Of a DNA stretch of 64,000 nucleotides, positions 33,378 to 44,863 are shown piece by piece. Position numbers and translations under genes: made by a program. The notes beneath the pieces are model-generated. The model worked only from the letters and a program-made list of their open reading frames with translations, did not search any database and had not been told where the DNA came from. The DNA lies in NCBI RefSeq assembly GCF_900119165.1, contig NZ_FPJG01000006.1, forward strand, positions 1,736,001-1,800,000, written 5' to 3'. Within the stretch, counting starts at the first letter, position 1. Each line of letters begins with the position of its first letter. Origin of the DNA: Amycolatopsis australiensis (lineage in GTDB: Bacteria > Actinomycetota > Actinomycetes > Mycobacteriales > Pseudonocardiaceae).

Positions 33378-34901
33378 GTGACTGCCACTGAGGACACCGG
33401 GATCCGGTGGGGCACCCACGCCGCGCGGGGCGTGCTCGCCACCACGATCCTCGGGTCGGGCATGGCGATGCTCGACGGCACCATCGTCAACGTCGCCCTG
33501 CCCCGCATCGGCGCCGAGCTGAACGCGTCCGTCGCCGGGCTCCAGTGGATCCTCGACGGCTACCTGCTGGCGCTCGCCGCGCTGATCCTGGTCGCCGGCT
33601 CGCTGGGCGACCGGTACGGCAGGCGCCGGATGTACCTCATCGGCGTGGTCTGGTTCGGCGTCGCCTCCGGGTTGTGCGCGGCCGCCGTGTCGACCGAGAT
33701 GCTCGTCGCGATGCGGATCCTGCAGGGCATCGGCGGCGCGCTGCTGACCCCGGGGTCGCTGGCGATCCTCCAGTCGTCGTTCGCGCACGACGCCCGCGCC
33801 CGCGCGATCGGCGCCTGGTCCGGCCTCGGCGGCATCGCGGCGGCCGCGGGTCCGCTGCTCGGCGGCTTCCTCGTCCAGGTCTGGTCGTGGCGGCTGGCGT
33901 TCCTCATCAACGTGCCGATCGCGCTCGCCGTCGTGCTGCTGGCCCGGCGGTTCGTCCCCGAGTCCCGCGACCCGGACGCGACCGGGCACCCGGACTTCGG
34001 AGCCGCCGCGCTCGGCGCGATCGGCCTCGCCGGGGTGACCGGAGCGCTGGTGGAGGCGCCGGGACGCGGCGTCGGCGACCCGATCGTGCTGGTCGCGGGG
34101 TTGCTCGGCCTCGCGGGACTGACCGCGTTCGTCATCATCCAGCACCGCTCGGCCGAGCCGCTGGTGCCGCCGTCGCTGTTCCGCGACCGGACCTTCACGC
34201 TCTCGAACGCGCTGACGTTCGTCGTCTACGCGGCACTCGGCGGCGTGATGATGCTGATGGTGATGCAGCTGCAGGTGTCGCTGCACTACTCGCCGACGGC
34301 GTCCGGGCTGGCCGGCCTGCCGCTGACGGTGATCATGCTGCTGCTGTCGGGCCGCTCCGGCGCGCTGGCCCAGCGCATCGGCCCGCGGACACAGCTGGTG
34401 GTGGGCCCGATCGTCGTCGGCATCGGGATGCTGCTGATGCTGCGGATCGCGCCGGGCGCGTCGTACCTCGGCGCGGTGCTGCCCGCGGTGGTGGTGTTCG
34501 GGCTCGGCCTGGCGACGGTGGTGGCCCCGGTGACCGCGACGGTGCTCGCCGCGGCCCCGGACCGCTACGCCGGCGTCGCGTCCGGCGTCAACAACGCGAT
34601 CGCCCGCTCGGGCGGGCTGCTGGCGGTCGCGGTGCTGCCCGCCGCGGCGGGGCTGACGGGCGAGTCGTACGCGGACCCGGCGGCGTTGACGGCGGGCTGG
34701 CGGACGGCGCTGGTCATCTGCGCGGCACTGGCGATCGCGGGCGGCCTGATCGCGCTGGGCATCCACAACGGCGTGCTGGCCCCGCCGGCGGAGCCGCCCA
34801 AGGCCGAGGACGAGTGCCCGCACCTGGGCGAGTGCTACCACTGCGGAGTGGAGGGCCCGCCGACCCACATCCGCGGCGGCACCCCGGTCGCGGGCTCCTG
34901 A
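33378..34901 (+). CDS. MFS drug:H+ antiporter, DHA2 (14-TMS) family
   Basis: A 507-residue membrane transporter with about 14 helices. Motif A is LGDRYGRRRMYLIG after the second helix; motif C-like GGIAAAAGPLLGGFL in helix five; the N-terminal ATTILGSGMAMLDGTIVNVALPRIG is typical of the EmrB/QacA group. It likely exports toxic organic compounds by proton antiport. The C-terminal tail has EDECPHLGECYHCGVEGP, a Cys/His cluster that could bind metal, unusual for this family. GTG start with GGAGTGGCGG upstream, 39 bases after the dasR-type gene. Confidence 0.88.
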   Translation: MTATEDTGIRWGTHAARGVLATTILGSGMAMLDGTIVNVALPRIGAELNASVAGLQWILDGYLLALAALILVAGSLGDRYGRRRMYLIGVVWFGVASGLCAAAVSTEMLVAMRILQGIGGALLTPGSLAILQSSFAHDARARAIGAWSGLGGIAAAAGPLLGGFLVQVWSWRLAFLINVPIALAVVLLARRFVPESRDPDATGHPDFGAAALGAIGLAGVTGALVEAPGRGVGDPIVLVAGLLGLAGLTAFVIIQHRSAEPLVPPSLFRDRTFTLSNALTFVVYAALGGVMMLMVMQLQVSLHYSPTASGLAGLPLTVIMLLLSGRSGALAQRIGPRTQLVVGPIVVGIGMLLMLRIAPGASYLGAVLPAVVVFGLGLATVVAPVTATVLAAAPDRYAGVASGVNNAIARSGGLLAVAVLPAAAGLTGESYADPAALTAGWRTALVICAALAIAGGLIALGIHNGVLAPPAEPPKAEDECPHLGECYHCGVEGPPTHIRGGTPVAGS

Positions 34902-34905
34902 CCCG

Positions 34906-34992
34906 AGCGCCCCAAGGCGGCCTTGGTTGCGTGTGACGCACCGAAGGCCGCCTTGGTTGCGTCTCACGCACCGAAGGCCACATTGGGGCGCT
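34906..34992. repeat. 87-bp palindromic intergenic repeat, copy 1
   Basis: The ends are AGCGCCCCAA (34906-34915) and TTGGGGCGCT (34983-34992), a perfect 10-bp pair. Inside are two 30-base tandem units starting AAGGCGGCCTTGGTTGCGTG and AAGGCCGCCTTGGTTGCGTC, each with internal ACGC/GCGT pairing. The reverse complement matches the repeat at 48151-48237 at about 80 of 87 positions in a hand alignment. It lies between convergent genes, so a bidirectional terminator role is likely. Confidence 0.85.
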
Positions 34993-35002
34993 TCGGGCCT
35001 CG

Positions 35003-35953
35003 CTAGCCCGCCAGGATCTCCGCGAACATCGCCGGGTCGGCGTTGCCGCCCGAGACGAGCGCGACCGTGCGTCCCGGTGGCAGCTCGCCCGCGTGGGACA
35101 GGTACGCCGCCGTCGTCACCGCGCCGCTCGGCTCCGCCACCAGGCGGGCCTTGCGCGCCAGGGTGCGCATCGCCTCGCGGATCTCGTCCTCGGTCACCGT
35201 GACCATGTCGTCGACGACTTTCCGCAGGTGGGCGAAGGTCAGCTCGGACGGCTGCGCGCGCAGGCCGTCGGCGATCGTGCGGGCGCGGTCGGCCTGCGGC
35301 CAGTCCACCTGGCGGCCCAGCCGCAGCCCCTCGGCCGTGTCCGCCGCCAGCGCCGGCTCGACGCCGATCACCCGGGCCCGCGGGGCGCGGGCCTTGATCG
35401 CGGTGCCGACGCCCGCGGCCAGCCCGCCGCCGCTCACCGGCACCAGCACGACCTCGACGTCCGGGAGGTCCTCGGCGATTTCGAGCCCCGCCGTGCCCTG
35501 GCCGGCGATGATGGCCGCGTCGTCGTAGGGCGGCACGAGGGTCAGCCCGCGTTCGGTGGCCAGTTCGTGCGCTTTGGCCTCGTGTTCGCCGATCGGCACC
35601 TCGATCACCTCGGCGCCGTAGGAACGGGTGGCCTCGACCTTGATCCGCGGCGCGACATCCGGCACGACGATCACCGCCGGCACCCCGTACCGCTGCGCGG
35701 CGTACGCGACTGCCTGCGCGTGGTTGCCGCTCGAGTAGGCGATGACACCGCGGGTACGCCGTTCCTCGTCGAGGGTGGCGATCGCGTTGAACGCGCCCCG
35801 CACCTTGAACGCGCCGACCGGTTGGAGGCTTTCGGGTTTGAGCCACAGGGTTCCGCGGGGATCCCACGTCTGGAGCAACAGGGGCGTGCGCACGGCGACA
35901 TCTCGGACGCGCTCCGCGGCGGCCTCGATGTCAGAGATCGTCACCAGTTCCAT
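35003..35953 (-). CDS. Threonine/serine dehydratase (PLP fold type II)
   Basis: A 316-residue enzyme. PVGAFKVRGAFNAI carries the Schiff-base lysine, SSGNHAQAVAYAA the substrate/cofactor loop, VPVSGGGLAAGVGTAIKA the glycine loop binding the PLP phosphate, and VSGGNAD the C-terminal contact. There is no regulatory ACT domain, so it is of the catabolic threonine/serine dehydratase or serine racemase size. It deaminates L-threonine or L-serine to 2-oxobutyrate or pyruvate; a diaminopropionate or hydroxyaspartate substrate cannot be excluded. It stands alone between convergent and divergent neighbours. Confidence 0.88.
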   Translation of the reverse strand: MELVTISDIEAAAERVRDVAVRTPLLLQTWDPRGTLWLKPESLQPVGAFKVRGAFNAIATLDEERRTRGVIAYSSGNHAQAVAYAAQRYGVPAVIVVPDVAPRIKVEATRSYGAEVIEVPIGEHEAKAHELATERGLTLVPPYDDAAIIAGQGTAGLEIAEDLPDVEVVLVPVSGGGLAAGVGTAIKARAPRARVIGVEPALAADTAEGLRLGRQVDWPQADRARTIADGLRAQPSELTFAHLRKVVDDMVTVTEDEIREAMRTLARKARLVAEPSGAVTTAAYLSHAGELPPGRTVALVSGGNADPAMFAEILAG

Positions 35954-36099
35954 GTGCCGAGTATGTCAAGAAAACGCCCGCCGCGGAGTGTCTAAAATGG
36001 ACAGTTGGAGTGGTGCTCCTCACGCTCCGGCAACGCGGGGAGTGCTTCGCACGCCTTACACGTTGAACAGGGGAGAACACGGACTACCAGATCGGGATC

Positions 36100-36849
36100 A
36101 TGACGAAGGAGAACGCAGCGGCTTCCGAAGCGAAGGAAGAGAAGTCCGGCCTGAGGATCGCGCAGGTGCTGGCGGCGGCGCTCGCGGCGGTGACGGCGGC
36201 GCTGCTGGGCTCGACGCTCGGTGTGGCGGGCACGGTGGTCGGCGCCGGCGTGGCGAGCGTGGTGTCGACGGTCGGCAGCGAACTGTACCTGCGCTCGTTG
36301 CAGCGCACCCGCGAGGCGGCGCTCAAGGCGCGCCAGCTGGCGACGTCCGGCATCCGGCGGCGGGTGCCCGAGGTGCCGTCGGCGGCGGAGGTGCCGATCA
36401 CGGACCAGCCGACGGTCCGGCTGAAGCCACCTGAGGAGACCCCCGCACGGCTGTCCGACCGGCTGCGGAAACTGCGCTGGCCGTTGATCATCGGCACGAG
36501 CGTGGTCGCGTTCGCGGTGGCGATCGTGGCGATGGTGGGCGTGGACGCGGCCACCGACGGCAAGGTGGCGGGCGGAACGGGCACGGGCATCGGCAAGATC
36601 TTCGGCGGCGGCGGAAGCGGCCGGCCGGACCCCACCCCGTCGAAGACCCCGCCGACGTCGACGGACGACACCCAGGTGTCCCCGACGGGGACGACCACCA
36701 CCCCGACGCAGACGTCGACGGCCCCGACGACGTCGACGGAGTCCCCGACGCCGACCCCGAGCACGACGACGCAGCAGCCGTCGACCTCCGCCCCGGCGAC
36801 GACGACCGCGCCGACCAGCAAGGCCGCCGCCCCGACGCCGACTCCGTGA
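36100..36849 (+). CDS. Membrane protein with Thr/Pro-rich external tail
   Basis: A 249-residue protein of unknown function. It has an acidic-basic N-terminal segment, a hydrophobic, glycine/alanine-rich region (about residues 22-58: VLAAALAAVTAALLGSTLGVAGTVVGAGVASVVSTVG), a basic middle, a second helix (about 128-148: WPLIIGTSVVAFAVAIVAMVGV), then a glycine stretch and an 80-residue Thr/Pro/Ser-rich tail likely outside the membrane. This layout is common in actinobacterial cell-surface proteins. ATG start with no strong Shine-Dalgarno. It converges on thiE 5 bases away. Confidence 0.72.
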   Translation: MTKENAAASEAKEEKSGLRIAQVLAAALAAVTAALLGSTLGVAGTVVGAGVASVVSTVGSELYLRSLQRTREAALKARQLATSGIRRRVPEVPSAAEVPITDQPTVRLKPPEETPARLSDRLRKLRWPLIIGTSVVAFAVAIVAMVGVDAATDGKVAGGTGTGIGKIFGGGGSGRPDPTPSKTPPTSTDDTQVSPTGTTTTPTQTSTAPTTSTESPTPTPSTTTQQPSTSAPATTTAPTSKAAAPTPTP

Positions 36850-36854
36850 CCGGG

Positions 36855-37514
36855 TCAGGGCAGGCAGGCCCGCAGCGCCCGGGCCGCGGCGGCCGGGTCC
36901 TCGGCTTCGGTGATCGCCCGGACCACCACGATGCGTGACGCCCCGGCGTCGAGGACCTCCGGCAGCCGGGGCTGATCGATTCCGCCGATCGCGAACCAGG
37001 GGCGGGTCACCGCCGACGCCGCCACCGAGCGGACCAGGTCCAGGCCCGGCGCCGGGCGTCCCGGCTTCGTCGGCGTCGGCCAGCACGGGCCCGTGCAGAA
37101 GTAGTCCACTCCCGGCTCCCCGGCGGCCGCCAGTGCCTGCTCGACCGAGTGCGTCGACCGGCCGATCACCACCTCGTCGCCGAGGATCCGGCGGGCCAGT
37201 GGCACCGGGATGTCGTCCTGGCCGAGGTGGAGCACGTCGGCGCCGACCGCCAGCGCCACGTCCGCCCGGTCGTTCACCGACAGCAGCGCGCCGTGCCGCG
37301 CGCACGCCTCCGCCAGCACCTCCAGCGCCGCTATCTCGCCCTTCGCCTCCAAGGCGCCGGTCTTGTCGCGCAGCTGGATGACGTCGACGCCGCCGGCCAG
37401 CGCCGCGTCGGCGAAGGAGGCCAGGTCGCCGCGGTCGGTTCGGGCGTCCGTGCACAGGTACAGGCGCGCGGCGTCGAGCCGGGCGCGGATCTTGTCACCG
37501 GAAAGGGCGGGCAT
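36855..37514 (-). CDS. thiE: Thiamine phosphate synthase ThiE
   Basis: ThiE joins HMP-pyrophosphate and thiazole phosphate to thiamine phosphate. The 219-residue TIM-barrel protein shows [59 protein letters not shown] (the thiazole/phosphate site) and FAIGGID, all standard for ThiE. It is divergent from the thiO operon, with the TPP riboswitch of that operon in the 131-base gap reading away from it; no riboswitch is seen for thiE itself. Confidence 0.94.
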   Translation of the reverse strand: MPALSGDKIRARLDAARLYLCTDARTDRGDLASFADAALAGGVDVIQLRDKTGALEAKGEIAALEVLAEACARHGALLSVNDRADVALAVGADVLHLGQDDIPVPLARRILGDEVVIGRSTHSVEQALAAAGEPGVDYFCTGPCWPTPTKPGRPAPGLDLVRSVAASAVTRPWFAIGGIDQPRLPEVLDAGASRIVVVRAITEAEDPAAAARALRACLP

Positions 37515-37552
37515 AGCGGCGACCGTACCCCGCGCGTTAGGGTGGAGGCGTC

Positions 37553-37640
37553 CGCACGGGAGCCCGGGGCACGGGCTGAGAGGGAGCTGCCGCTCCGACC
37601 GTGGAACCTGATCCGGGTCATGCCGGCGCAGGGAGCGTGA
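37553..37640 (+). ncRNA. TPP riboswitch (THI element) of thiO-thiS-thiG
   Basis: The conserved thi-box elements are present: ACGGGAGCCC near 37555, GGGCTGAGAGGG near 37573-37584, GACCGTGGAACCTGATCCGG near 37598-37617 and the closing GTCATGCCGGCGCAGGGAGCG. The GGGAG at the 3' end can pair with the TTCCC just before the thiO ATG and also be the ribosome binding site, so control is probably at translation initiation, with TPP switching off expression. Confidence 0.92.
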
Positions 37641-37645
37641 TTCCC

Positions 37646-38721
37646 ATGACGAACAACCTGGCAGTGGTCGGCGGCGGCGTGATCGGCCTGTCCGCGGCGT
37701 GGCGCGCGGCGCGCACCGGCCGCGAAGTCACCCTGTACGACCCCGAACCCGTCCGCGGCGGCGCGTCCTGGCTCGCCGGCGGCATGCTCGCCCCCGTCAC
37801 CGAGGCCTGGCCGGGCGAGGAGGACGTGCTCCGCCTCGGCGAGGAGTCCCTGCGCCGCTGGCCCGGCTTCGCCCGCGACCTCGGGAAAGAAGGCGTCGAC
37901 CCCGGCCTGGCCGAGCACGGGACGCTGGTGGTCGCCTTCGACAGCGCCGACGCCGGCCACCTCGACATCCTCGCCGGCTACCTGCACTCGATCGGCCGCG
38001 CGGCCGAACGCCTCACCGGCCGGGAGGCCAAGCGGCTGGAACCGGGCGCCGGATCCGTCCGAAGTGGACTGCATGTGCCCGGCGACCTGGCCGTGGACAA
38101 CCGGAAGCTGCTCGAGGCGCTGCACGCCGCCTGTGTGCGGCACGGCGTCCGGTTCGTCCGCGAACGCGTCGAGACCCTGCCGGACGCCGGTGCCGTCGTG
38201 CTCGCCGCGGGCGCGTGGACCGGGCGGCTGCACCCGCGGCTGGCCGGCGCCGTCCGCCCGCTCAAGGGCGAAATCCTCCGGCTCCGGCCGCGTCGCGGCT
38301 GCCTGCCGCCGCCGGCGCGCACGATCCGGGCCGTCGTCGAGGGCCGCCCGATCTACCTCGTCCCGCGCGGCGCCTCCGAGCTCGTCCTCGGCGCCACCCA
38401 GTACGAGGCCGGGTTCGACCAGTCCGTCACCGCCCGCGGTGTGCGCGAGCTGCTCGAAGGCGCCGAACGCGTCTTCCCCGCGATCACCGAGTACGAGCTG
38501 GTCGAGACCGCCGCCGGCCTGCGGGCCGGCAGCCGGGACGTCCTGCCCTACATCGGCGTCCTGGACGACGGCGTCTTCGCCGCGACCGGGCACCACCGCA
38601 ACGGCCTGCTGATGGCCCCGGTGACCGCGGACGCCGTGGTCGCCTGGCTCGAGGGGGAGGAACCGCCCGAAGGCGTCGACGCGGCGTCCCCCGCCCGCCT
38701 GCACCAGAAGGAGCACGTGTG

Positions 38722-38722
<1 letters not shown>
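37646..38722 (+). CDS. thiO: Glycine oxidase ThiO
   Basis: ThiO oxidises glycine to iminoacetate (dehydroglycine) with O2, supplying the C2-N unit of the thiazole ring. The 358-residue FAD enzyme has the dinucleotide fold [30 protein letters not shown] at its start, [16 protein letters not shown], and the C-terminal [18 protein letters not shown] of the DAAO family. The ATG lies about 8 bases after the TPP aptamer. It overlaps thiS by one base (TGATG). Confidence 0.93.
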
Positions 38723-39682
<960 letters not shown>

Positions 39683-39779
39683 ACGCGGGTGGCTTAACGC
39701 CGAACGTGCACGGCGAGCACGTAAGGTGGACGGCACTTTCCGGCGCATCCGCGGCGGGGCAGGGCAGAAGGAGCCAGCC

Positions 39780-40208
39780 GTGACCAGCACCTCGGTCCAG
39801 GACGTCTCGGGCAGGTTGTACCTCGCCGTGGGCAGGCTGTCCCGGTCACTGCGCCAGGCCGGCGTGCCCGGCCCCGGCCACGGCGCCATCTCGGCGCTCG
39901 CGACGCTGGTGCACGCGGGCCAGCTCCGGCTCGGCGACCTCGCGGCCAAGGAAGGCGTCGCGGCGGCCACGATGTCGCGGATCATCGCGTCCCTGGTCGA
40001 GGCGGGGTACGTCAGCCGCGAATCCGACCCGGTCGACCGCCGGGCGTGGCTGGCGAAGGCGACGGAGGAGGGCGAGCGGCTCGTCTCGGGCGTCCGGTCG
40101 ACGCGGGTGCAGGAGCTGAACCGGCGCCTCGACCGCCTTTCGCCGGAGCACCGCGAAGCCCTGACGGCGGCGATCCCGGCGCTGGAAGCCCTGATCGCGG
40201 ACGACTAA
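39780..40208 (+). CDS. MarR-family transcriptional regulator
   Basis: A 142-residue winged-helix protein: RLYLAVGRLSRSLRQAG (dimerisation helix), LRLGDLAAKEGVAAATMSRIIASLVEAGYVSRESDPVDRRAWLAKATEEG (helix-turn-helix and wing with the D-x-R motif) and a C-terminal dimer helix. Targets are unknown. The GTG has AAGGAG 7 bases upstream. Its stop codon (TAA) interlocks with the stop (TAG, minus strand) of the convergent thiD-like gene, sharing 4 bases, so there is no space for a terminator. Confidence 0.88.
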   Translation: MTSTSVQDVSGRLYLAVGRLSRSLRQAGVPGPGHGAISALATLVHAGQLRLGDLAAKEGVAAATMSRIIASLVEAGYVSRESDPVDRRAWLAKATEEGERLVSGVRSTRVQELNRRLDRLSPEHREALTAAIPALEALIADD

Positions 40209-41032
40209 CGGTCCTCCGGAGCCAGCCGCCAGAACGCCGAGACCGGGCCGACCTTCGCGCCCATCGGGTAGGCGTGCTCGACGGCGTGCGAGACGAACCA
40301 CTTGCCGTAGCGGGCCGCGTCCTCGACGGACATCCCCTTCGCGAGGCCGGCCGTCAGCGCCGAAGCCATCGTGTCGCCCGCGCCGTGGGTGTGCGGGGTC
40401 GCGTAGCGCTGTCCCGGTAGCTCCACGAACGTGGAGCCGTCGAAGAGCAGGTCGACGCACTCCGGGTCGGCCTGCAGGTGGCCGCTCTTGACCAGCACGT
40501 AGCGCGGGCCCATCCGGTGCAGCACCACCGCGGCCGTGTGCATGCCTTCGCGGTCGGTCACCGTCATGCCGGTGAGCAGGCGGACTTCGTCGAGGTTCGG
40601 CGTCAGGACCGTCGCGCGCGGCAGCAGCTCGTCGCGCAGGGCCACCAGGCCGGCTTCGTCGAACAGCGGGTGCCCGTGCATCGACGCCGCGACCGGGTCG
40701 ACGACGAACGGGATCTTCTCGTCGCGTCCGATCCCGGCCTTGTCACACGCGGCCGCGACGGCGTGGATGATCCCGGCCGACGCCAGCATGCCCGTCTTCG
40801 CCGCGCCGACACCCATGTCCGCCGCGACGGCTTCGATCTGCCCGGCCACGATGTGCGGCGGCAGGTCGGCGCGGTCGTGCACGCCCAGGGTGTTCTGGAC
40901 GGTGACGGCGGTGACCGCGACCAAGCCGTGCACGCCGCAGGTCAGGAAGGTGCGCAGGTCCGCCTGCAGCCCGGCGGCGCCGCCGGAGTCCGACCCCGCG
41001 ATGGTGAGCGCGGAGGGAGGGCTCGAGGTCAT
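40205..41032 (-). CDS. thiD: Hydroxymethylpyrimidine/phosphomethylpyrimidine kinase (ThiD/PdxK-type), paralogue 1
   Basis: A 275-residue ribokinase-fold kinase: LTIAGSDSGGAAGLQADLRTF, VAAGQ-like GQIEAVAADMGVGAAKTGMLAS, FVVDPVAASMHGHPLFDE, TPNLDEVRLLTG, VLVKSGHLQ and HTHGAGDTMASALTAGLAKG (anion hole and catalytic Asp). These fit ThiD, which phosphorylates HMP and HMP-P. It is not in the riboswitch operon; a dre-like sequence lies 13-28 bases upstream of its start. It is closely similar to the thiD at 42260-43066, so may be a local duplicate with another role such as pyridoxal phosphorylation or salvage. Confidence 0.85.
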   Translation of the reverse strand: MTSSPPSALTIAGSDSGGAAGLQADLRTFLTCGVHGLVAVTAVTVQNTLGVHDRADLPPHIVAGQIEAVAADMGVGAAKTGMLASAGIIHAVAAACDKAGIGRDEKIPFVVDPVAASMHGHPLFDEAGLVALRDELLPRATVLTPNLDEVRLLTGMTVTDREGMHTAAVVLHRMGPRYVLVKSGHLQADPECVDLLFDGSTFVELPGQRYATPHTHGAGDTMASALTAGLAKGMSVEDAARYGKWFVSHAVEHAYPMGAKVGPVSAFWRLAPEDR

Positions 41033-41044
41033 CTTCTACCCGAC

Positions 41045-41060
41045 TTCTGGTCTAGTCCAT
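41045..41060. promoter_or_regulatory. dre-like palindrome upstream of the thiD-like kinase gene
   Basis: TTCTGGTCTAGTCCAT differs from the dre core CTGGTCTAGACCA at one position. It lies 13-28 bases upstream of the minus-strand thiD-like gene start at 41032, over its likely promoter or leader. DasR control of this gene is a hypothesis. Confidence 0.45.
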
Positions 41061-41192
41061 CCATGCCGCCGCCACCACCCGCAACGGGGACGCTTCGCGT
41101 CACAGTATTGGATCAGCGGCCGCTTTTGCTTCACCGACAGTCAACCACGGTGGCACATTGTGGGGGCTACTCACCAGTTCGAAGGAGCCTGG

Positions 41193-42203
41193 ATGAAGCT
41201 CTTCTCGGTGGCACTCCTCACGGCGGCGCTCACGCTCTCCGGGGCCACGGCCGCGAACGCCGACAGCCCGAAGCTTTCCCACGTCACGACGGTCGGCGTG
41301 CACAACACGTACGACCCGGCGGCCTACGACTACCTCGCCCGCGCGCTCGACGCGGGTTCGTCGCTGATCGAGCTGGACGTCTGGCCGGACTTCTTCACGC
41401 ACGAGTGGAAGGTCAGCCACTCGAACCCGCTGGGGAACCAGAACAACTGCGTCGCGGCGACGTCGGCGTCGCAGCTGTACTCCGGTGGCACGAACAAGAA
41501 CCTCGAATACTGCCTCGACGACATCCGGATCTGGCTCGCCGCCCACCCCGGGCACACGCCGCTCACGCTCAAGATCGAGATGAAAACCGGCTTCTCGGAC
41601 AACACCGGCCTGGGTCCGGACGAGCTGGACGCCACGTTCCGCGCGCACCTCGGCAGCGTCGCGTTCCGCCCGGCGGAACTGCTGGGCGGCTACGGCACGC
41701 TCGACGACGCGGCGAAGGCGGACAACTGGCCGTCCGTGGACGCGTTGCGCGGCCGGGTGATCACGGAGATCATCCCGGGCACGGTCGAGGAGGGGAACCC
41801 GACCGACACGCTGCACACCGACGTCGAGTACGCGCGGTACCTGGTGGGCCTCAAGAACGCGGGCCGGCTGGGTGAGGCGAACATCTTCCCGACCGTCCAC
41901 GGCGCGGCGGCGGGAGATCCGCGGGACAAGTACACGGCCGACTTGAAGCCGTGGTTCGTGGTGTTCGACGGCGACGCGAGCGCGTGGGTGACGCAGACGG
42001 GCCCGTGGTGGTACGACGCCGATCACTACTACCTGGTGATGACGGACGCGCAGAACGTGGCCCCGGCGATCGACGCCCACAACCCGACGGTGGACCAGGC
42101 CAACCAGCGCGTCGCGGAACTGGCGAAGCAGCACGCGTCGGTGGTCACGGCGGACTGGACCGGGTTGACGACGGTGCTGCCCCAGGTGCTGAACCGCGGC
42201 TAG
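41193..42203 (+). CDS. Secreted Ca2+-dependent phosphatidylinositol-specific phospholipase C-like protein
   Basis: A 336-residue protein with a clear Sec signal peptide (MKLFSVALLTAALTLSGATAANA, cleavage near residue 23). The mature part fits the actinobacterial Ca2+-dependent PI-PLC family: VGVHNTYDPAAYDYL (first catalytic His), SSLIELDVWPDFFTHEWKVSHSNP (E-x-D metal ligands and second His), and LTLKIEMKT. It would cleave phosphatidylinositol or related lipids outside the cell. ATG with AAGGAG 7 bases upstream. A 16-bp hairpin follows the stop. Confidence 0.83.
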   Translation: MKLFSVALLTAALTLSGATAANADSPKLSHVTTVGVHNTYDPAAYDYLARALDAGSSLIELDVWPDFFTHEWKVSHSNPLGNQNNCVAATSASQLYSGGTNKNLEYCLDDIRIWLAAHPGHTPLTLKIEMKTGFSDNTGLGPDELDATFRAHLGSVAFRPAELLGGYGTLDDAAKADNWPSVDALRGRVITEIIPGTVEEGNPTDTLHTDVEYARYLVGLKNAGRLGEANIFPTVHGAAAGDPRDKYTADLKPWFVVFDGDASAWVTQTGPWWYDADHYYLVMTDAQNVAPAIDAHNPTVDQANQRVAELAKQHASVVTADWTGLTTVLPQVLNRG

Positions 42204-42220
42204 GCCGGTCCGCCGTGGCT

Positions 42221-42259
42221 GTCGTGAGTGAGAAACAGGGTCCTACCCCGGTTTCTCAC

Positions 42260-42266
<7 letters not shown>
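42221..42266. terminator. Bidirectional hairpin terminator overlapping the thiD 3' end
   Basis: GTCGTGAGTGAGAAAC (42221-42236) and GTTTCTCACTCACGAC (42251-42266) pair perfectly over 16 bases with a 14-base loop. The right arm includes the stop codon of the minus-strand thiD gene. It lies between the convergent PI-PLC-like gene and thiD. Confidence 0.75.
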
Positions 42267-44706
<2,440 letters not shown>

Positions 44707-44707
44707 T

Positions 44708-44808
44708 CACTCCCTACGCCGGCATTACCCGGTCAGGTTCATGCGGTCGGCGACGCCTGCGTGACGCAAGTCGCCCTCTCAGCCCGCCATGGCGCGAGCT
44801 CCCGCGTT
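44708..44808 (-). ncRNA. TPP riboswitch (THI element) of thiC-thiD
   Basis: On the minus strand the conserved blocks are GCGGGAGCTC, GCGGGCTGAGAGGGCG, CGACCGCATGAACCTGACCGG and GTAATGCCGGCGTAGGGAG. The final GGGAG is the probable ribosome binding site of the TTG-started thiC, so TPP binding would hide it. A longer P3-type stem (CTTGCGTCACGCAGG) distinguishes it from the thiO copy. Confidence 0.93.
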
Positions 44809-44863
44809 GGTGTTGTGCCCCCGACCATGCCACGCCGGCGGCGCAGACTCAAGTCCGCTCACC

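Noticed and set aside
32499..35867. Long minus-strand frame across the dasR-type, MFS and dehydratase genes
   Set aside because: It crosses three genes with clear domains and the palindromic repeat; no protein-like segment was found.
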